This document shows positions 44,321 to 51,988 of a DNA stretch of 64,000 bases, one piece after another. This stretch comes from Ramlibacter agri (lineage in GTDB: Bacteria; Pseudomonadota; Gammaproteobacteria; Burkholderiales; Burkholderiaceae_C). The stretch is taken from NCBI RefSeq assembly GCF_012927085.1, contig NZ_JABBFX010000001.1, positions 2,480,001 to 2,544,000 of the forward strand. The letters are read 5' to 3'. The notes beneath the pieces were generated by a model. The model saw only the letters and a list, made by a program, of their open reading frames with translations. It ran no database searches and was not told the origin of the DNA. Both the position numbers and the translations under genes were made by a program. The first letter of the stretch is position 1, and the number at the start of each line of letters is the position of its first letter.

Positions 44321-45080
44321 CGGAAGTCTCCAGGCGCTTCAGCAGAAGGCTGGGTTGCAACAGGCGCGGCGTGAGGACCGAATCCAGCCCGCCCGGAATC
44401 GAAGGCAGGCGCAGCGGCGCGTCCAGCGTCGGCCCGCGCCGCTTGAAAAGGTCGACGCGCAGTTCCCAGTCGAGCCCGTAGCTGACGTGCGCGCGCAGGG
44501 GCGCAGCGGACGATTCATGGCGCGCGGCTTCGGGCCGGCACAGGAACACCGGCGCGCCGCAGGCGAGGGCGCACACGTGCAGGCGCCGGATCTGCTCCTG
44601 CCGCGCCTGCGGCAGCCACGCGACGACGGCGCCGGCGGCGTTGGACTTGATCATCTGTTCGGTGACCCACAGGCGCTCCGCCGGCGTGTCGGCGCGGATC
44701 CACACCAGGTGGCGCGCATCGGCGCCCGCATGCACCAGGCCCGGCAAGTGCGGATCCTTGGGCGGCCCGACCAGGACCACCTGGCCGTCCTGCGCCACGA
44801 CCTGCCGCAGCAGGCCGCCCAGCACGCGCCATTCGACGACGCCGGGCTGTGGCGCGAGGAGTTCGGTGATGGCATGGCAAGGCCAGCCGCCACCGGGCAG
44901 CTGTGCATCGAGCTCTTTCCAGCCCGTGGACAGGGTCGTGCTCACTTCGGAACCGAGCTCGCTGCCGCGCCACACGCCGGGCGGGATTTCGCCCGGCAGC
45001 ACGTGCGGCCGCAGCCGCCGCGCGGGCGGGCCGGGGTCGGGCTCACTGTCCTGCCACTCTGGAACTGCAACGGCGGTCAT
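44262..45080 (-). CDS. imuA: ImuA, RecA-like mutasome subunit
   Basis: A 272-residue RecA/SulA-related protein. STGWKELDAQLPGGGWPCHAI corresponds to the RecA region before Walker A, but GPPKDPH in place of GxxGxGKT shows a lost P-loop, as is usual for ImuA. RADTPAERLWVTEQMIKSNAAGAVVAWLP and RRLHVCALACGAPVFL are family blocks. ImuA is needed for DnaE2/ImuB-dependent mutagenesis. It is the first gene of the mutasome operon; its start lies 13 bp from a perfect LexA box. Confidence 0.94.
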   Translation of the reverse strand: MTAVAVPEWQDSEPDPGPPARRLRPHVLPGEIPPGVWRGSELGSEVSTTLSTGWKELDAQLPGGGWPCHAITELLAPQPGVVEWRVLGGLLRQVVAQDGQVVLVGPPKDPHLPGLVHAGADARHLVWIRADTPAERLWVTEQMIKSNAAGAVVAWLPQARQEQIRRLHVCALACGAPVFLCRPEAARHESSAAPLRAHVSYGLDWELRVDLFKRRGPTLDAPLRLPSIPGGLDSVLTPRLLQPSLLLKRLETSDAVGSPASRRAAGRQLAVH

Positions 45081-45093
45081 GACGCGGGATAAA

Positions 45094-45109
45094 CTGTATG
45101 AATATACAG
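45094..45109. promoter_or_regulatory. LexA (SOS) operator
   Basis: CTGTATGAATATACAG is an exact match to CTGT-N8-ACAG, the LexA consensus of beta/gammaproteobacteria. It lies between the divergent imuA (start 45080) and SRAP gene (start 45134) and can repress both. The palindromic AT-rich centre stands out in this GC-rich DNA. Confidence 0.95.
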
Positions 45110-45133
45110 TATCTCACTTCCTATGATGCGCCG

Positions 45134-45886
45134 GTGTGCTCCAACTACGTACCTGTGACCGACGGCGACACGCTGCTCGCCTTTTTCGGCGTCCAGCGTG
45201 ACTTTTCTGGCGAAGCGCCCCCGGAGGCCTACCCGACCGATCTCGCCCCCTTCATCCGGCTGGTGAACGGCCAGCGCACGGCGGACGCCGGCCGCTTCGG
45301 CCTGCTGCCGCCGTGGCGGCGCGAGGTGCGCTACGGCACCCACACGTACAACGCGCGCAGCGAGACGGTGCATTCGCTTCCGAGCTACAAGGAGAGCTGG
45401 CGCTACGGCCTGCGCTGCGTCATCCCGGCGAAGGCGGTGTACGAGCCTCGCTACAACGACGACGGCAGCAACGAGCGCTGGCGCATCGAGAAGGAAGACG
45501 GCACGCCCTTCGGCGTGGCGGGCGTCTACACGGAATGGGTCGAGAACGGCGAGGAGAAGTTCAGCTTCTCGATGCTCACCGTGAACTGTGACGAGCACGC
45601 CTTCTACAGCCAGTTCCACGCGCCGGGCAAGGAAAAGCGCATGCCCGTGTTCCTGGACCCGGAGGACTACGACACATGGATGTCGTGCCCGGTGCGCGAG
45701 GCCGCGGGCTTCTTCCAGCAGTGGCCGGGGCCGTTCAACGCGTTCGCGGAACCGCGGACGCCGCGCGTGCCCAAGGTGCCCAAAGCGCCCCAAGCCCCGA
45801 AGGCCGACGCGGTCACCAAGCCGCCCAAGCCGACGCCGGCACCGAAGCCACCCCCGCCGCCGCCGGCGCAGGGCGACCTCTTCTAG
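45134..45886 (+). CDS. SOS response-associated peptidase family protein (SRAP; HMCES/YedK)
   Basis: A 250-residue SRAP protein that should form a thiazolidine crosslink to abasic sites in single-stranded DNA. The family requires Cys at position 2. A GTG at 45134 followed by TGC gives MCSNYVPVTD, so I place the start there and not at the ATG at 45098, which would bury the Cys and lie within the LexA box. Conserved residues: Cys2, Asn73 (YNARSE), Glu104 (VYEPRY) and His162 (FHAPGKEKRMP). A C-terminal Pro/Lys/Ala-rich tail of about 40 residues ends in QGDLF, which resembles a beta-clamp-binding peptide (QxxLF); that last point is inference. Confidence 0.9.
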   Translation: MCSNYVPVTDGDTLLAFFGVQRDFSGEAPPEAYPTDLAPFIRLVNGQRTADAGRFGLLPPWRREVRYGTHTYNARSETVHSLPSYKESWRYGLRCVIPAKAVYEPRYNDDGSNERWRIEKEDGTPFGVAGVYTEWVENGEEKFSFSMLTVNCDEHAFYSQFHAPGKEKRMPVFLDPEDYDTWMSCPVREAAGFFQQWPGPFNAFAEPRTPRVPKVPKAPQAPKADAVTKPPKPTPAPKPPPPPPAQGDLF

Positions 45887-45890
45887 GCGA

Positions 45891-46166
45891 TCAGTTGTAG
45901 TCGACCGAGTGCTTGCGCACTGTGGTGGTCGTGGTGCTCGAGCCCGGGCCGCCCAGCTGGTGCGTGTTCACCGTGGTCACGCGGTGCACGACGTGGCGGT
46001 GCTGCACGTGCTTCTTCGCGGGGTGCGTGTTGATGGTCACGACCGTCGGCACGTCCGGCCCGACGCGGGTCGTGTGGCGGGTGGTCGTCGTGGTGGTGGT
46101 CGTGGCCGCCAGGGTGGCGGCGGACGCGAGGCACAGCGCGGGCAGCAGGATCGCGAATTTCTTCAT
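45891..46166 (-). CDS. Small secreted Thr/His-rich protein
   Basis: A 91-residue protein with a signal peptide (KKFAILLPALCLASAATLAA). The mature part is extremely rich in Thr and His with almost no other complexity (TTTTTTTTRHTTR, HPAKKHVQHRHVVHRV, STTTTTVRKH). The His content might bind Zn, Cu or Ni; the adjacent metal-efflux genes make that attractive but not proven. GGAGTTC before the ATG at 46166 acts as SD. It ends 5 bp from the convergent SRAP gene. Confidence 0.75.
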   Translation of the reverse strand: MKKFAILLPALCLASAATLAATTTTTTTTRHTTRVGPDVPTVVTINTHPAKKHVQHRHVVHRVTTVNTHQLGGPGSSTTTTTVRKHSVDYN

Positions 46167-46268
46167 CTTGGAACTCCGGAAATGCATGCCTCATGGATAG
46201 CATGCGCGGAGGATGAGGAAAGCGGGTGCAGGCGGGCGGATGACGTAGGAAGCCGCTGGCGCGACCGG

Positions 46269-46697
46269 CTAGCGCTCTGGCCGGTGGCATGCGCAGCCAT
46301 GCTGTTCGGCCGCGCTCATGAAGGATTCGAGGATGGCGCAAGGGTGGGACGCATCGCCGTCGCAGGTCTTGCGCAGCGCCACCAGCTGCTTTTCGAGCGA
46401 CGCAAGCGCCTGGATGCGGCCCTTCACCAGCGCGATGTGTTCGTCCAGCAGCTCGTTGACCTGGCCGCAGGACTGCTCCGGCGCCGCGGCGAAATCCAGC
46501 AGCTGCCGCACTTCCGGCAGCGGGATGTCGAGCGAGCGGCAGTGCCGGATGAAGTTCAGCCGCGTCAGGTGGCGGTCGTCGTAGCTGCGATAGCCCGACG
46601 CCGTGCGGGCGGGCTCCGCCAACAGGCCTTCGCGCTCGTAGAAGCGCACCGTCTGCACATCGCACCCCGCCGCGGAAGCAAGCTCACCGATCTTCAC
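46269..46697 (-). CDS. CadR/PbrR-type MerR-family regulator
   Basis: The 142-residue dimeric regulator has an N-terminal MerR HTH (KIGELASAAGCDVQTVRFYE, RSYDDRHLTRLNFI) and a dimerisation helix. Metal ligands in the CadR/PbrR pattern are Cys77, Cys112 and Cys120, plus a C-terminal Cys-Ala-Cys-His (C135/C137) typical of CadR. It probably responds to Cd(II), Pb(II) or Zn(II). The start is GTG at 46697. It is divergent from the P-type ATPase gene and binds the dyad at 46718. Confidence 0.93.
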   Translation of the reverse strand: MKIGELASAAGCDVQTVRFYEREGLLAEPARTASGYRSYDDRHLTRLNFIRHCRSLDIPLPEVRQLLDFAAAPEQSCGQVNELLDEHIALVKGRIQALASLEKQLVALRKTCDGDASHPCAILESFMSAAEQHGCACHRPER

Positions 46698-46714
46698 TGC
46701 AGAAACCTCATGGC

Positions 46715-46738
46715 TTGACCCTGTACCGAGTATAGGGT
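46715..46738. promoter_or_regulatory. MerR-type operator/promoter of the efflux ATPase
   Basis: ACCCTGTAC-CGA-GTATAGGGT (46718-46738) is a dyad with a single mismatch and overlaps a -35 (TTGACC, 46715-46720). It lies in the usual overlong spacer of MerR-regulated promoters; the likely -10 is near TTCCAAT (46739-46745). With this placement the transcript would begin near the ATPase ATG at 46752. Confidence 0.88.
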
Positions 46739-46751
46739 TTCCAATGCGGCC

Positions 46752-48971
46752 ATGCCTGCAGAACCGTCTCTCCCGCGCCCGCGCCGTGTCATCCCCATTG
46801 CTGCGGTGACGGCGCCTGTCGCCGTACCGCAAAAGTTCGCCCTGGCTCCGGAAGCGGCGACGCAGCGCAGCACGCTGCGCATCGCGAACATGTGCTGCCC
46901 CGTGGAGGAAGCGTTGATCCGCAAGCGCCTGGGCGGCATGCAGGAAGTCGCGGACCTGAGCTTCGACCTGTTGAACCGCAAGCTGAGCGTCGCGCACGTG
47001 CCCGATGCCTTGCCGGCGGTGCTCGCGGCCCTGGCGGACGTGGGCATGGCGGGACTGCCCGACGCGCCCGCGCAGCAAGCGGCCGATCCGGCGGCCGGCA
47101 AGTCCTGGTTCGCGGAGAACCGCAAGCTGCTGCTGGGCGGCGCTTGCGCGCTCGCAGCGGAACTTTGCGCGCTGGCGCTGGGAGACCACTCGCTGCTGCC
47201 GGCTGCTTTCGCCCTGGTCGCGATTGCGTTGAGCGGCGTCGAGACCTATCGCAAGGGCTTCATCGCCCTGCGCCACCTGTCGCTGAACATCAATGCGCTG
47301 ATGGCGCTGGCCGTCACGGGCGCCGTCCTCATCGGCCAATGGCCCGAAGCGGCGATGGTGATGGTCCTCTTCGGCATCGCCGAAGCCATCGAAGCGCGCT
47401 CGCTGGACCGGGCCCGGCGCGCCGTCCAGAGCCTGATGGCCATGGCGCCGGAAACGGCGACGGTGCGCACCGTCTCCGGATGGCAGCCGCTGCCGGTGGC
47501 CGGTGTCGCCATCGGGTCCATCGTGCGCGTTCGCCCCGCCGAACGCATTCCGCTGGACGGCGTCGTCACGGCGGGTGCGAGCGCGGTGGACCAGGCGCCG
47601 ATCACCGGGGAAAGCGTTCCGGTGGACAAGGCCGCCGGCGACGCGCTGTTCGCCGGCAGCGTCAACCAGCACGGCGAGCTGGAGTTCCGCACGACCGCGG
47701 CCGCGTCCGACAGCACGCTGGCGCGCATCGTGCGCACCGTGCAGGAGGCGCAGGCCAGCCGCGCGCCCATGCAGCGTTTCGTGGACCAGTTCGCCGCCTG
47801 GTACACGCCAGCCGTGGTCGCCATCGCCATGGCCGTCGCCGTGCTGCCCCCGCTGCTTGCCGGCGCGGACTGGTTCACGTGGATCTACCGTGCGCTGGTG
47901 ATGCTGGTCGTCGCCTGCCCGTGCGCGCTGGTGATCTCGACGCCGGTGACGCTCGTTTCCGGGCTGACCGCCGCGGCGCGGCGCGGCATCCTGGTCAAGG
48001 GCGGCCGCTTCCTCGAAGGCGGTGGCAAGCTGCGGGTGCTGGCGCTGGACAAGACCGGCACGCTCACGCGCGGCAAGCCTGCCGTGACGGACTTCATCGC
48101 CTTGGTGGGAACGCGGGAGGAGCAGCTGCGCCGCGCGGCGGCACTTGCCGCGCGCAGCGACCATCCGGTTTCGCATGCGGTCGCCGTGCATGCTGCGCAG
48201 TTGCGCGAACTGCCGGAGGTGACCGGCTTCGCCGCGCAGCCAGGCCGCGGCGTGTCCGGCCACGTGGAGGGGCGGCTCCTGCAGATGGGAAACCATCGCC
48301 TCGTCGAAGAGGCCGGCGCGTGTTCACCGGAACTCGAAGCGCAGCTGGCGGCGCTGGAGGAGCAAGGCAAGACGGCGATCGTGCTCGTCGAGGGCAAGGT
48401 CCCGCAGGCGGTGATCGGCGTTGCCGATACGGTGCGCCCGGAAAGCGCCGAGGCCGTCGCCGCGCTGAAGCGGCTGGGCGTGCACCCGGTGATGCTCACC
48501 GGCGACAACGCGCACACGGCCCGCGCGATCGCCCGGCAGGTCGGCATCGAGGAGGTGCGCAGCGAACTGCTGCCGCATGACAAGTTGGCGGCGATCACCC
48601 AGCTGCAGGCCGGCGGCGTGGCCGTCGGCATGGTGGGCGACGGCGCCAACGATGCGCCGGCACTGGCCCGCGCCGACTGCGGCTTCGCGATGGGCGCGGC
48701 CGGCACCGACGCGGCCATCGACACGGCGGACGTCGCGCTGATGGACGACGACCCGAGGAAGCTGCCGGCCTTCATCGCGCTGTCGCGGCGCACGCGCTCC
48801 GTCCTTCGGCAGAACATCGTGCTTGCCATTGCGATCAAGGGCGTGTTCCTGGGCCTGACGGTGGCGGGCGAGGCGACGCTGTGGATGGCCGTGTTCGCCG
48901 ACATGGGGACGAGCCTGCTGGTCGTCTTCAACGGCCTGCGGCTGCTGCGGACTGCGCGTGCAGGTCGGTGA
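46752..48971 (+). CDS. cadA: P1B-type Cd/Pb/Zn-exporting ATPase
   Basis: A 739-residue P-type ATPase. An N-terminal extension is followed by a metal-binding HMA domain with CCPVEE (C48/C49, E52/E53). Transmembrane motif Cys389-Pro-Cys391, phosphorylation site D433 in DKTGTLT, the TGES actuator loop (ITGESVP), the HP motif (SDHPVS) and MVGDGANDAPAL are present. Cys-Cys-Pro-x-Glu-Glu with CPC fits the Zn/Cd/Pb subgroup rather than Cu. Regulated by the divergent MerR protein. The annotated ATG at 46752 would leave a leaderless mRNA; the true start may be further downstream, before the HMA domain. Confidence 0.94.
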   Translation: MPAEPSLPRPRRVIPIAAVTAPVAVPQKFALAPEAATQRSTLRIANMCCPVEEALIRKRLGGMQEVADLSFDLLNRKLSVAHVPDALPAVLAALADVGMAGLPDAPAQQAADPAAGKSWFAENRKLLLGGACALAAELCALALGDHSLLPAAFALVAIALSGVETYRKGFIALRHLSLNINALMALAVTGAVLIGQWPEAAMVMVLFGIAEAIEARSLDRARRAVQSLMAMAPETATVRTVSGWQPLPVAGVAIGSIVRVRPAERIPLDGVVTAGASAVDQAPITGESVPVDKAAGDALFAGSVNQHGELEFRTTAAASDSTLARIVRTVQEAQASRAPMQRFVDQFAAWYTPAVVAIAMAVAVLPPLLAGADWFTWIYRALVMLVVACPCALVISTPVTLVSGLTAAARRGILVKGGRFLEGGGKLRVLALDKTGTLTRGKPAVTDFIALVGTREEQLRRAAALAARSDHPVSHAVAVHAAQLRELPEVTGFAAQPGRGVSGHVEGRLLQMGNHRLVEEAGACSPELEAQLAALEEQGKTAIVLVEGKVPQAVIGVADTVRPESAEAVAALKRLGVHPVMLTGDNAHTARAIARQVGIEEVRSELLPHDKLAAITQLQAGGVAVGMVGDGANDAPALARADCGFAMGAAGTDAAIDTADVALMDDDPRKLPAFIALSRRTRSVLRQNIVLAIAIKGVFLGLTVAGEATLWMAVFADMGTSLLVVFNGLRLLRTARAGR

Positions 48972-48975
48972 GCGC

Positions 48976-49362
48976 ATGCGCCAATGGGCGCGGAAGTTGA
49001 AGCGTGACGGCCTGACCCTGTGGTTCGCGCTGAAGGACCGCAGGACGCCGTGGTATGCGAAAGCGCTGGCGGCCTTCGTGGTCGCCTATGCGCTGAGCCC
49101 CATCGACCTCATCCCGGACTTCATCCCGGTCCTCGGCTACCTGGACGACGTCATCCTGCTGCCGGTGCTGATCTGGCTGACGCTGAAGCTGGTGCCGGTG
49201 GGGGTGCTGGACGACTGCCGCCTGCACGCGGACGCCTGGTTGAAGGCCGGCCAGGCCAGGCCGCGCAGCACCGCCGGGGCGATTGCGATCTCGCTGATCT
49301 GGATCGCGGCGCTCGTGGCCATCGCGGTTGCGATGCGCGGCTACCTGCTCCGCGCCTGGTGA
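48976..49362 (+). CDS. DUF1232 (YkvA-type) membrane protein
   Basis: The 128-residue protein contains the DUF1232 signature (RRTPWYAKALAAFVVAYALSPIDLIPDFIPVLGYLDDV) followed by two hydrophobic segments (LLPVLIWLTLKLVPVG and AIAISLIWIAALVAIAVAM). An ATG at 48976 is preferred over a GTG at 48958 that overlaps the ATPase. It begins 5 bp after the ATPase stop and is probably transcribed with it. Function unknown. Confidence 0.9.
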   Translation: MRQWARKLKRDGLTLWFALKDRRTPWYAKALAAFVVAYALSPIDLIPDFIPVLGYLDDVILLPVLIWLTLKLVPVGVLDDCRLHADAWLKAGQARPRSTAGAIAISLIWIAALVAIAVAMRGYLLRAW

Positions 49363-49388
49363 CGATCAGGTTCCGGTGACCGCCGCCC

Positions 49389-49877
49389 TCATTCGAGGAC
49401 TTCGCCCTCCGGCCGCGGCCGCAGCCACTTCTCCAGCAGGATGCCGTCCACGCCGTCGCTGTAGCGGTTGTGCCGGATCGCCACCTCCTGGTAGGCCAGC
49501 TCGTTGTAGAAGCTCCGGGCGGGCACGTTGTCGCGCCGGGTCTCCAGGCGGATTCGCTGCGCCCCTGCGACCCGCGCCGAGGCTTCGAGCCAGCCCAGGA
49601 GGGACCGGCCGATGCCCTTGCGCTGGTTCGCGTGGCCCACGGCGAAGAGCGCCAGGTAGGCGTCGGTTTCCAGGTATTCCATGATGCCGAAGCCAGCCAG
49701 CTCACCGGCCACGCCGGCGACCGCCACGTTGGTTTCCGGGTTGCGGATGGCCTTCAGCACGCGGGCCGGGCGCCAGTTCCAGGGCAGGCCGCGCTCGATC
49801 AGCTCGCGCGACAGCGCGGCAATGTCCTCCGCGTCTCCTGGCTGGGCCAGGCGTACGAGCAGGTCGAGGTTGTTCAT
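49389..49877 (-). CDS. GNAT-family N-acetyltransferase
   Basis: A 162-residue single GNAT domain: VRLAQPGDAEDIAALSREL at the N-terminus, AVAGVAGELAGFGIMEYL, LALFAVGHANQRKGIGRSLL (acetyl-CoA-binding motif A, Q/RxxGxG/A), and RLETRRDNVPARSFYNELAYQE (motif B). Substrate is not predictable. It converges on the DUF1232 gene. Confidence 0.9.
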   Translation of the reverse strand: MNNLDLLVRLAQPGDAEDIAALSRELIERGLPWNWRPARVLKAIRNPETNVAVAGVAGELAGFGIMEYLETDAYLALFAVGHANQRKGIGRSLLGWLEASARVAGAQRIRLETRRDNVPARSFYNELAYQEVAIRHNRYSDGVDGILLEKWLRPRPEGEVLE

Positions 49878-49969
49878 GCGAAAAAAAGCGTGCGGGCGGC
49901 ACCATTGTGCGCCTCGCACGCGCGAAGGCCAGGGCCCCGCGAGGGGCCCACGGGCCGGTTGCAGCCGCG

Positions 49970-50131
49970 TCAGCGCCTGCCTCGGCCCACGACGAAGGCG
50001 ATGATCGCCAGGATGATGAAGACGAAGAACAGGATCTTCGCGATTCCCATCGCGCCCGCGGCGATGCCGCCAAAGCCGAAGACCGCGGCGATCAGTGCGA
50101 TGACGAAAAACACGACGGCGTAATGCAGCAT
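49970..50131 (-). CDS. DUF1328 (YtjA-type) small membrane protein
   Basis: A 53-residue two-helix membrane protein ([21 protein letters not shown], then [19 protein letters not shown]) matching the conserved DUF1328 family. A strong AAAGGGAG lies before the ATG at 50131. It is short and easily missed but well conserved across proteobacteria; it is often stress-induced. The 234 bp upstream (50132-50365) hold no gene I can support. Confidence 0.93.
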   Translation of the reverse strand: MLHYAVVFFVIALIAAVFGFGGIAAGAMGIAKILFFVFIILAIIAFVVGRGRR

Positions 50132-50365
50132 GTCGACTCCCTTTGTAATGGCGCACCCGGCGGGTGCAAGGCCTGAGCCAAGCTTAGGCGTGGCTTAGCA
50201 GCACGAATGATCAGCCGCAGCCGGTAGTGCTTGTCCGTCGCCTCGGGCGCGGGCTGTAGGACGCGGGCGGAGTGCAGGCCTTTCTTCGCCGGGCTGAAGC
50301 TGTCAGAGCCGCGCAAGCCGGGCGGTCCATAGTTCCGCACTGACGTTCACGAAAGCAGCCACCGC

Positions 50366-50734
50366 ATGGGTGTACCCGATCCTTCAGCCCGCCTCGTGGC
50401 CGTGATCGACGACGAAGAGATGATCCTGCGGGCGCTCTCCCGCGTCCTTCGTCTCGCCGGATTCGAGGTGAAGACCTTCCTCAGCGTGGACAGCTTCCTG
50501 GCGGAACCCGCGGGCTCGCCGTGGGCCGCCGTGCTGCTGGACCTGCACATGCCCGGGGTGAGGGGACACGAGGTGCTCGAGATGCTGCAGGGCGGCATGC
50601 GGCTGCCGGTGATCACGATGTCCGGCGAGCCGGGCGCCGACCGGCGGCTGGCCCGGGGCGCCATCGCGCACCTCGCCAAGCCGATCGACGAGGACGTGCT
50701 CGTGGCGGCGCTGCAGCAGGCGTTTTCGGCCTGA
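50366..50734 (+). CDS. Single-domain response regulator (FixJ-like receiver)
   Basis: The 122-residue protein is one receiver domain without output domain: acidic pair D15/D16 (VIDDEE), phospho-acceptor D59 (VLLDLHMPG), Thr/Ser at the MSG position and Lys in HLAKPI. It resembles the FixJ receiver. Such proteins act through phosphotransfer or protein binding. No kinase is adjacent; the FixJ-type regulator at 62625 and the hybrid kinase at 34663 are possible distant partners only in principle. Confidence 0.92.
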   Translation: MGVPDPSARLVAVIDDEEMILRALSRVLRLAGFEVKTFLSVDSFLAEPAGSPWAAVLLDLHMPGVRGHEVLEMLQGGMRLPVITMSGEPGADRRLARGAIAHLAKPIDEDVLVAALQQAFSA

Positions 50735-50760
50735 CGCCGGCGGGCCGCGCGGCCGCAGCG

Positions 50761-50766
50761 TACAAT
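50761..50766 (+). promoter_or_regulatory. Possible -10 element (TACAAT)
   Basis: TACAAT lies 32 nt after the receiver-gene stop and about 43 nt before the first plausible codon of the next gene. TACAAT-type -10 elements just upstream of genes are common in this group. A matching -35 is not evident. Confidence 0.4.
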
Positions 50767-50803
50767 TCCTGCCCCCAGCAGCAGCCTCGCGCGAGATATT
50801 TCC

Positions 50804-51103
50804 ATTTCCCTCCTTCTTTCCAACCAAATCCTCGACGAGATCCTGCAGAACCACGGGATCAAGTCCAACGACCTCGCCCGCATCGACAAGCTGTTCGGCG
50901 GCGAGGACGGCTATTACTGGTACCACACGCTGCGGCAGATGGCGCCCAAGAAGGACGTGATCGTCTGGCGCAACGAGGAAGCCATGCGCGCGGCAGTGCA
51001 GAACCAGGAAAACGAGTCGGCCGCCGAAGACGAGGTGAAGCCGCAGGTCCTGGGCGAGTCCCACGTGGCCGCCATCGCCCGCCTGCTCTCCGTCCGCGGC
51101 TGA
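50804..51103 (+). CDS. Small conserved-looking protein with no canonical start codon
   Basis: The frame from about 50804 to the TGA at 51101-51103 has strong coding character (nearly every third position is G or C). It encodes NQILDEILQNHGIKSNDLAR, LFGGEDGYYWYHTLRQM and KKDVIVWRNEEAM. No in-frame ATG, GTG, TTG or CTG precedes this until the stop at 50732. The first candidates are ATT codons at 50798 and 50804. Starting at the internal ATG (50938) would leave 54 residues and discard the best-formed part. An ATT start as in infC, or a lost start codon, would explain it. I do not recognise the family; the N-terminal half looks like a small helical, HTH-like domain. Confidence 0.6.
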   Translation: MSLLLSNQILDEILQNHGIKSNDLARIDKLFGGEDGYYWYHTLRQMAPKKDVIVWRNEEAMRAAVQNQENESAAEDEVKPQVLGESHVAAIARLLSVRG

Positions 51104-51169
51104 CGCCGGGCCCGGCTTCCGTTTCCGGGAGCCCCGGCCCACAATCGGCGCCTTGCTGCGGGAGCTTCC

Positions 51170-51985
51170 ATGACAGCCAGCGTCGACACCGCATTCACCG
51201 GCTCGGTGGCCGGGTTCTACGAGCGCTACATGGTGCCGCTCATCTTCGAGCCGTATGCCGTCGACATGGCGAAGCGCGTGGCCCGGGCCGGCCCGCGCCG
51301 CGTGCTGGAACTGGCCGCCGGCACCGGCGTGGTCACGCGGCAGCTCGCGGTGATGCTGGACGGCTCCGCCGAGATCGTCGCCACCGACCTCAACCCCGCG
51401 ATGATCGAAGAGGCCGCGCGCATCGGCACGGCCCGGCCGGTGCAATGGCGCCCGGCCGACGCGATGCAGCTGCCTTTCGACCCGGCTTCGTTCGACGCCG
51501 TCGTGTGCCAGTTCGGCGTGATGTTCTTCCCCGACCGGCCGCACGCGTATGCCGAAACGCGCGGCGTGCTGCGCCCCGGCGGCCTGTTCGCCTTCAGTGC
51601 CTGGGGCGCGATCGGCATGAATGAATTTGCCGATGCGGTGACGGACGCCCTCGCCACGGTGTTCCCGCAGGACCCGCCGCGCTTCATGGCGCGCACGCCG
51701 CACGGATACCACGACGCCGCGCTGATCGCGAAGGACCTCGCCGCAGCGGGCTTCACGCACCAGCCGCAGATCGAGACCATCGCGTTCACCAGCCGCGCCG
51801 TGTCGGCGCACATCGCCGCGCTCGCCTACTGCGAAGGCACGCCGCTGCGCGGCGAGATCCTGGCGCGCGACCCCGACGGCCTGCAGCGCGCCACCCAGGT
51901 GGCCGAAGCGGAACTGGTGCGCCGCTTCGGCGACGGCCCGGTGGAGGGGCGCATCGAAGCGCTCGTGGTGACGGTCGCCGCGTAA
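51170..51985 (+). CDS. Class I SAM-dependent methyltransferase
   Basis: The 271-residue protein has a Rossmann methyltransferase domain at 40-150: motif I VLELAAGTGVVTRQLA, motif II VATDLNPAMI, motif III FDAVVCQFGVMFFPD and post III RVLRPGG-like (GVLRPGGLFAFSAW). It is of the UbiE/Methyltransf_11 type. Substrate unknown. It is convergent with the XRE regulator gene, 3 bp apart. Confidence 0.92.
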   Translation: MTASVDTAFTGSVAGFYERYMVPLIFEPYAVDMAKRVARAGPRRVLELAAGTGVVTRQLAVMLDGSAEIVATDLNPAMIEEAARIGTARPVQWRPADAMQLPFDPASFDAVVCQFGVMFFPDRPHAYAETRGVLRPGGLFAFSAWGAIGMNEFADAVTDALATVFPQDPPRFMARTPHGYHDAALIAKDLAAAGFTHQPQIETIAFTSRAVSAHIAALAYCEGTPLRGEILARDPDGLQRATQVAEAELVRRFGDGPVEGRIEALVVTVAA

Positions 51986-51988
51986 GCG

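Noticed and set aside
45098..45133. ATG start of the SRAP gene
   Set aside because: It would place the catalytic Cys away from position 2 and put the start codon inside the LexA box.
50938..51103. Small ORF starting at the internal ATG
   Set aside because: It would remove the well-formed upstream coding part; the coding signal extends to about 50804.
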